Shown piece by piece: positions 5,584-7,773 of a stretch of 7,773 bases of DNA; within the stretch, counting starts at the first letter, position 1; each line of letters begins with the position of its first letter. A program made the position numbers and the translations under genes. Below the pieces are notes generated by a model. The model was given only the letters and a program-made list of their open reading frames with translations, was not told the origin of the DNA and did no database searches. The stretch lies in assembly GCA_002439665.1 (NCBI GenBank), contig DJPC01000107.1, positions 1-7,773 on the forward strand, in the 5' to 3' direction. The stretch is from Dialister sp. UBA6422 (GTDB taxonomy: Bacteria; Bacillota; Negativicutes; Veillonellales; Dialisteraceae).

Positions 5584-5746
5584 ATCCATGTAAGGAAATA
5601 GAACCTTTTAAATCTCTTTTACTTTCATTTCGATAGAGCACTAATAATAACAAGAATAATCATAATAATAACAACAGATATAGCTCAGTAGATGTGAAGG
5701 GATTTCCTATTTTGCCTTTTTATTTGCTATGTTGGAGGGACCTATA

Positions 5747-6427
5747 ATGAGAAACTGTGTATTAATTATTGAACATGACCCAAGCGTGAGCCGTTTTATG
5801 CAGCTGAAATTAGAAGAAGAAGGCTTTAGCTGCCTTATAGATAATACAGGAGATTCGGCTGTAGATTTGGCTGGTCAGCGTCAGGTGGATTTGATTTTAC
5901 TGGATCCTGATGAACCGCTGAAGAATGGTCATGAAATCCTTGGAAAGGTGAGAGAAATCAGCTCTCTTCCGGTGATTTATATTTCTGCTGATGGAAGCAT
6001 CGATGCCAAAGTCAATGCGCTCAATGCAGGTGCTGATGACTACATGACAAAACCATATGTGACCCGTGAATTGGTGGCTCGCATTCATTCTGCCCTCCGT
6101 CGTCACGAAGAACCAAAAATTGTAGTAGACCCTGCTTTTACCATTGGCGATTTGTCTATCTATCCAGAACGCCATGAAGTGCGTGCAGGCGATGAAGTGG
6201 TAGACCTGACAAAGAAAGAATTTGATCTTCTCCTGTTTTTGGCACAGAATAAGAATAGAGTCTTGAAAAGAGAAGAAATTCTGGAAAAAGTCTGGGGCTA
6301 TGGATATGCTGGAAAGACCAATATTGTGGATGTATATGTGCGGTATCTTCGCAGCAAGATCGATGAAAAAGTGGGTAAAAAATACATTCACACCGTTCGC
6401 GGTATTGGTTATGTAGCAAGAGACTGA
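5747..6427 (+). CDS. Orphan OmpR/PhoB-family response regulator with atypical receiver
   Basis: A 226-aa DNA-binding response regulator of the OmpR/PhoB class. The receiver domain (about 1-118) begins VLIIEHDPSV, has the phosphoacceptor D53 in LILLDPDEP, S80 at the conserved Thr/Ser position and K102 in MTKPY. The acidic pocket is unusual: E9 is followed by H10, where an Asp is almost always found, then D11. The C-terminal winged helix (about 130-225) has LTKKEFDLLLFL (154-165), REEILEKVWG (175-184), VDVYVRYLRSKI (194-205) and HTVRGIGYV (215-223). The start is ATG 5747, because GGAGGGA (5734-5740) lies six bases before it. The upstream in-frame ATG at 5729 lacks such a site. No histidine kinase gene adjoins. 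It ends 1 nt before rnmV, so the two are very likely co-transcribed. Target genes cannot be told from the sequence. Confidence 0.93.
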   Translation: MRNCVLIIEHDPSVSRFMQLKLEEEGFSCLIDNTGDSAVDLAGQRQVDLILLDPDEPLKNGHEILGKVREISSLPVIYISADGSIDAKVNALNAGADDYMTKPYVTRELVARIHSALRRHEEPKIVVDPAFTIGDLSIYPERHEVRAGDEVVDLTKKEFDLLLFLAQNKNRVLKREEILEKVWGYGYAGKTNIVDVYVRYLRSKIDEKVGKKYIHTVRGIGYVARD

Positions 6428-6428
6428 T

Positions 6429-6977
6429 ATGATACAGCAAGTCATCGTTGTAGAAGGAAAATCAGATATTGCCAGAGTCAGCCGTGCTGTAGAAGCGGAT
6501 ATGATTGCTACAGAAGGGTTTGCTCTCCGAAAAGAAACCATTGAAAGAATTAGACTGGCTTATGAAAAAAGAGGGATTATCATTCTGACTGACCCAGATG
6601 GTCCTGGAGAACGTATCCGCCAGCGGTTATCAAACATGTTTCCTAAAGCGCTTCATGCCTTCGTACCTAAATCAGAGGCATCCACCAAAGATGATGTGGG
6701 GATTGAAGATGCATCACCAGAGTCTATCCGCAAAGCGCTTGGTGTGCTTCGTATCCGCTATCAGGAAGATTCTAAGGAGTTTACCATCCATGATTTATTC
6801 GAAGCAGGTCTTTCTGGCGCTTCTGATTCATCGGAAAGAAGAGCTAAAATGGGAGCTCTTTTAGGAATCGGTTATGGGAATGGAAAACAATTTCTGAAAA
6901 GGCTGAATCATTTCGGCATTACCCGCGATGAATGGGAAAAGGCATTGGAAGTATGCCGGAAGGAGCCTTTATGTTAG
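6429..6977 (+). CDS. rnmV: Ribonuclease M5
   Basis: A Toprim-domain endoribonuclease that trims 5S rRNA precursor to its mature ends; in B. subtilis it acts on a 5S-ribosomal protein L18 complex. The 182-aa protein starts with the Toprim glutamate motif VIVVEGKSD (E9) and has the DxD motif ILTDPDGPG (D55, D57). Then comes the family segment HAFVPKSEAS (76-85) leading to VGIEDASPESIRKAL (90-104), and a C-terminal region ending KRLNHFGITRDEWEKAL. Its ATG follows the response-regulator TGA by a single base, with only a weak Shine-Dalgarno, so translational coupling is likely. The gene overlaps rsmA by 7 nt. The rnmV-rsmA pairing is common in Bacillota; the response regulator upstream is less usual. 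Confidence 0.95.
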   Translation: MIQQVIVVEGKSDIARVSRAVEADMIATEGFALRKETIERIRLAYEKRGIIILTDPDGPGERIRQRLSNMFPKALHAFVPKSEASTKDDVGIEDASPESIRKALGVLRIRYQEDSKEFTIHDLFEAGLSGASDSSERRAKMGALLGIGYGNGKQFLKRLNHFGITRDEWEKALEVCRKEPLC

Positions 6978-7773
6978 ATGCCAATTTAGCGGATCGTAAA
7001 GTCGTACAGTATGTAATCAAGAGATTTGGCATCCATGCCAAGCACAGACTGGGCCAAAATTTCTTAATCCGTCCTGATGTGGTGGCTGCTATTGCAGAGG
7101 CAGCCGAATTGGATACCAATACACCGGTTATGGAAATCGGTGCCGGGATTGGTACATTGACACAAGCACTGGCAGAAACAGGGGCACCGGTCACAGCCTT
7201 TGAACTAGACCAGAGCCTCAAGCGTGTACTGGACCATACATTGGAACATTACAAAAACGTGCATATTGTTTATGAAGACGTACTGAAAGCGGATTTGAAA
7301 AACATCTTAGGGGATAGAGAGTGGCACTGTGCAGCCAATTTGCCCTATTATGTGACCACACCTATTCTTTTGACACTGATTCAGTCAAAACTTCCTATTT
7401 CTTTATTTGTATTCATGATGCAAAAGGAAGTGGCTGATCGTATCTTGGCAGTGCCAGGGTCGAAAGACTATGGGGCACTAACCTTGGCTGTGCAGTTTGA
7501 TTGTACAGCGGAAAGGGTACTGGATATTCCACCGACAGCTTTTATTCCTCGGCCCCAAGTCACTTCTACGGTGCTTAAAATCAGAAGAAGAGAAAAGCCA
7601 GCTGTAGATGTAAAAGATAGAAAACTCTTTTTCAGTTTGGTGAAAATGGGATTTGGACAGCGTAGAAAGGTATTCACCAATGCCATGAAAGCGGGAGGTA
7701 TTGCTGCCGATGCTGTCAAAATCATTTTGGAACAGGCCCAAATCGATGGTAGCCGGCGTGGCGAAACCTTTTC
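6971..7773 (+). CDS. rsmA: 16S rRNA (adenine(1518)-N6/adenine(1519)-N6)-dimethyltransferase, 3' end cut by window
   Basis: RsmA (KsgA) uses S-adenosylmethionine to dimethylate two adjacent adenines near the 3' end of 16S rRNA during 30S assembly. The frame stays open to the window edge, giving 267 codons of an expected 270-295. Visible motifs are the N-terminal HRLGQNFL (25-32), SAM-binding EIGAGIGTLT (55-64), acidic ELD (78-80) ending the next strand, and catalytic NLPYYVTTP (123-131). In the C-terminal part are FIPRPQVTSTV (191-201) and GFGQRRKVFTNAM (227-239). The start ATG at 6971 has GAAGGAG (6959-6965) five bases upstream and overlaps the last codons of rnmV. No frameshift is seen. Only the last few residues are missing. 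Confidence 0.96.
   Translation, partial: MLDANLADRKVVQYVIKRFGIHAKHRLGQNFLIRPDVVAAIAEAAELDTNTPVMEIGAGIGTLTQALAETGAPVTAFELDQSLKRVLDHTLEHYKNVHIVYEDVLKADLKNILGDREWHCAANLPYYVTTPILLTLIQSKLPISLFVFMMQKEVADRILAVPGSKDYGALTLAVQFDCTAERVLDIPPTAFIPRPQVTSTVLKIRRREKPAVDVKDRKLFFSLVKMGFGQRRKVFTNAMKAGGIAADAVKIILEQAQIDGSRRGETF

Larger units (their letters stand above)
5073..5746. other. Long AT-rich divergent intergenic region
   Basis: About 670 bp separate the lgt start (-) from the chosen response-regulator start (+). No plausible gene is visible on either strand. The stretch from about 5260 to 5690 is markedly more AT-rich than the flanking genes. It holds several short palindromes and promoter-like sequences, listed separately: a hairpin at 5107-5132, an inverted repeat at 5162-5183, direct repeats at 5291-5308, a CsoR-like operator at 5342-5360 and a promoter at 5556-5583. 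A minus-strand TATAAT (5212-5207) could be the lgt -10, but no good -35 accompanies it. Positions 5642-5677 are a low-complexity run of AAT/AAC-like triplets. Confidence 0.7.

Noticed and set aside
5588..5593. Start-stop ATGTAA in the response-regulator leader, and similar ATGTGA at 5691
   Set aside because: Minimal start-stop pairs without an RBS are expected by chance in AT-rich DNA.
5681..5688. TAGCTCAG resembling a tRNA D-arm
   Set aside because: No acceptor stem, anticodon arm or T-loop can be found around it.
5729..5746. ATG at 5729 as the response-regulator start
   Set aside because: The RBS GGAGGGA lies downstream of it and is perfectly placed for ATG 5747, which also matches the normal receiver N-terminus.
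5897..6541. Minus-strand ORF opposite the response regulator and rnmV
   Set aside because: No domain, no RBS evidence, and it spans two well-supported genes on the other strand.

Overview
The window is a stretch of chromosome from a low-GC Gram-positive bacterium (Bacillota). The evidence is an FMN-riboswitch-controlled ribD-ribE-ribBA-ribH operon, an RNase M5 gene (a family typical of this phylum), strong AGGAGG-type ribosome binding sites, factor-independent terminators, and moderate AT bias in the genes with a far more AT-rich intergenic region. I cannot fix the class or genus from sequence alone.

Layout. (1) Positions 1-184 hold an FMN riboswitch lacking only its extreme 5' strand. Its terminator hairpin contains the Shine-Dalgarno of ribD, and its U-tract runs into the TTG start codon. 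(2) Positions 182-3921 (+) hold the complete riboflavin pathway: RibD (deaminase/reductase), RibE (riboflavin synthase), RibBA (3,4-dihydroxy-2-butanone-4-phosphate synthase plus GTP cyclohydrolase II) and RibH (lumazine synthase). (3) Positions 3919-4124 hold an unexplained 206-nt element bounded by 22-nt imperfect inverted repeats and starting on the ribH stop codon. A very strong convergent terminator follows at 4166-4219. (4) Positions 4296-5072 (-) hold lgt, the prolipoprotein diacylglyceryl transferase. (5) Positions 5073-5746 are AT-rich and non-coding, with several palindromes, a CsoR-like operator, PhoB-box-like direct repeats and a good extended -10 promoter. (6) From 5747 (+) to the end lie an orphan OmpR-family response regulator, RNase M5 (rnmV) and the 16S rRNA dimethyltransferase rsmA, tightly packed (1-nt gap, then 7-nt overlap). 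rsmA runs off the right edge.

How the genes work together. The four rib genes convert GTP and ribulose-5-phosphate to riboflavin, and the riboswitch shuts the operon down when FMN is plentiful. rnmV and rsmA mature 5S rRNA and dimethylate 16S rRNA. The response regulator ahead of them, with no kinase beside it and an altered acidic pocket, may link rRNA maturation to an unknown signal.

The most interesting items are the 206-nt element, whose removal would restore a clean TAA stop for ribH; the riboswitch expression platform that appears to block both transcription and translation; the atypical response regulator; and the operator-like sites between lgt and the regulator. Most of the window is ordinary housekeeping DNA and I see no clear new enzyme system in it.
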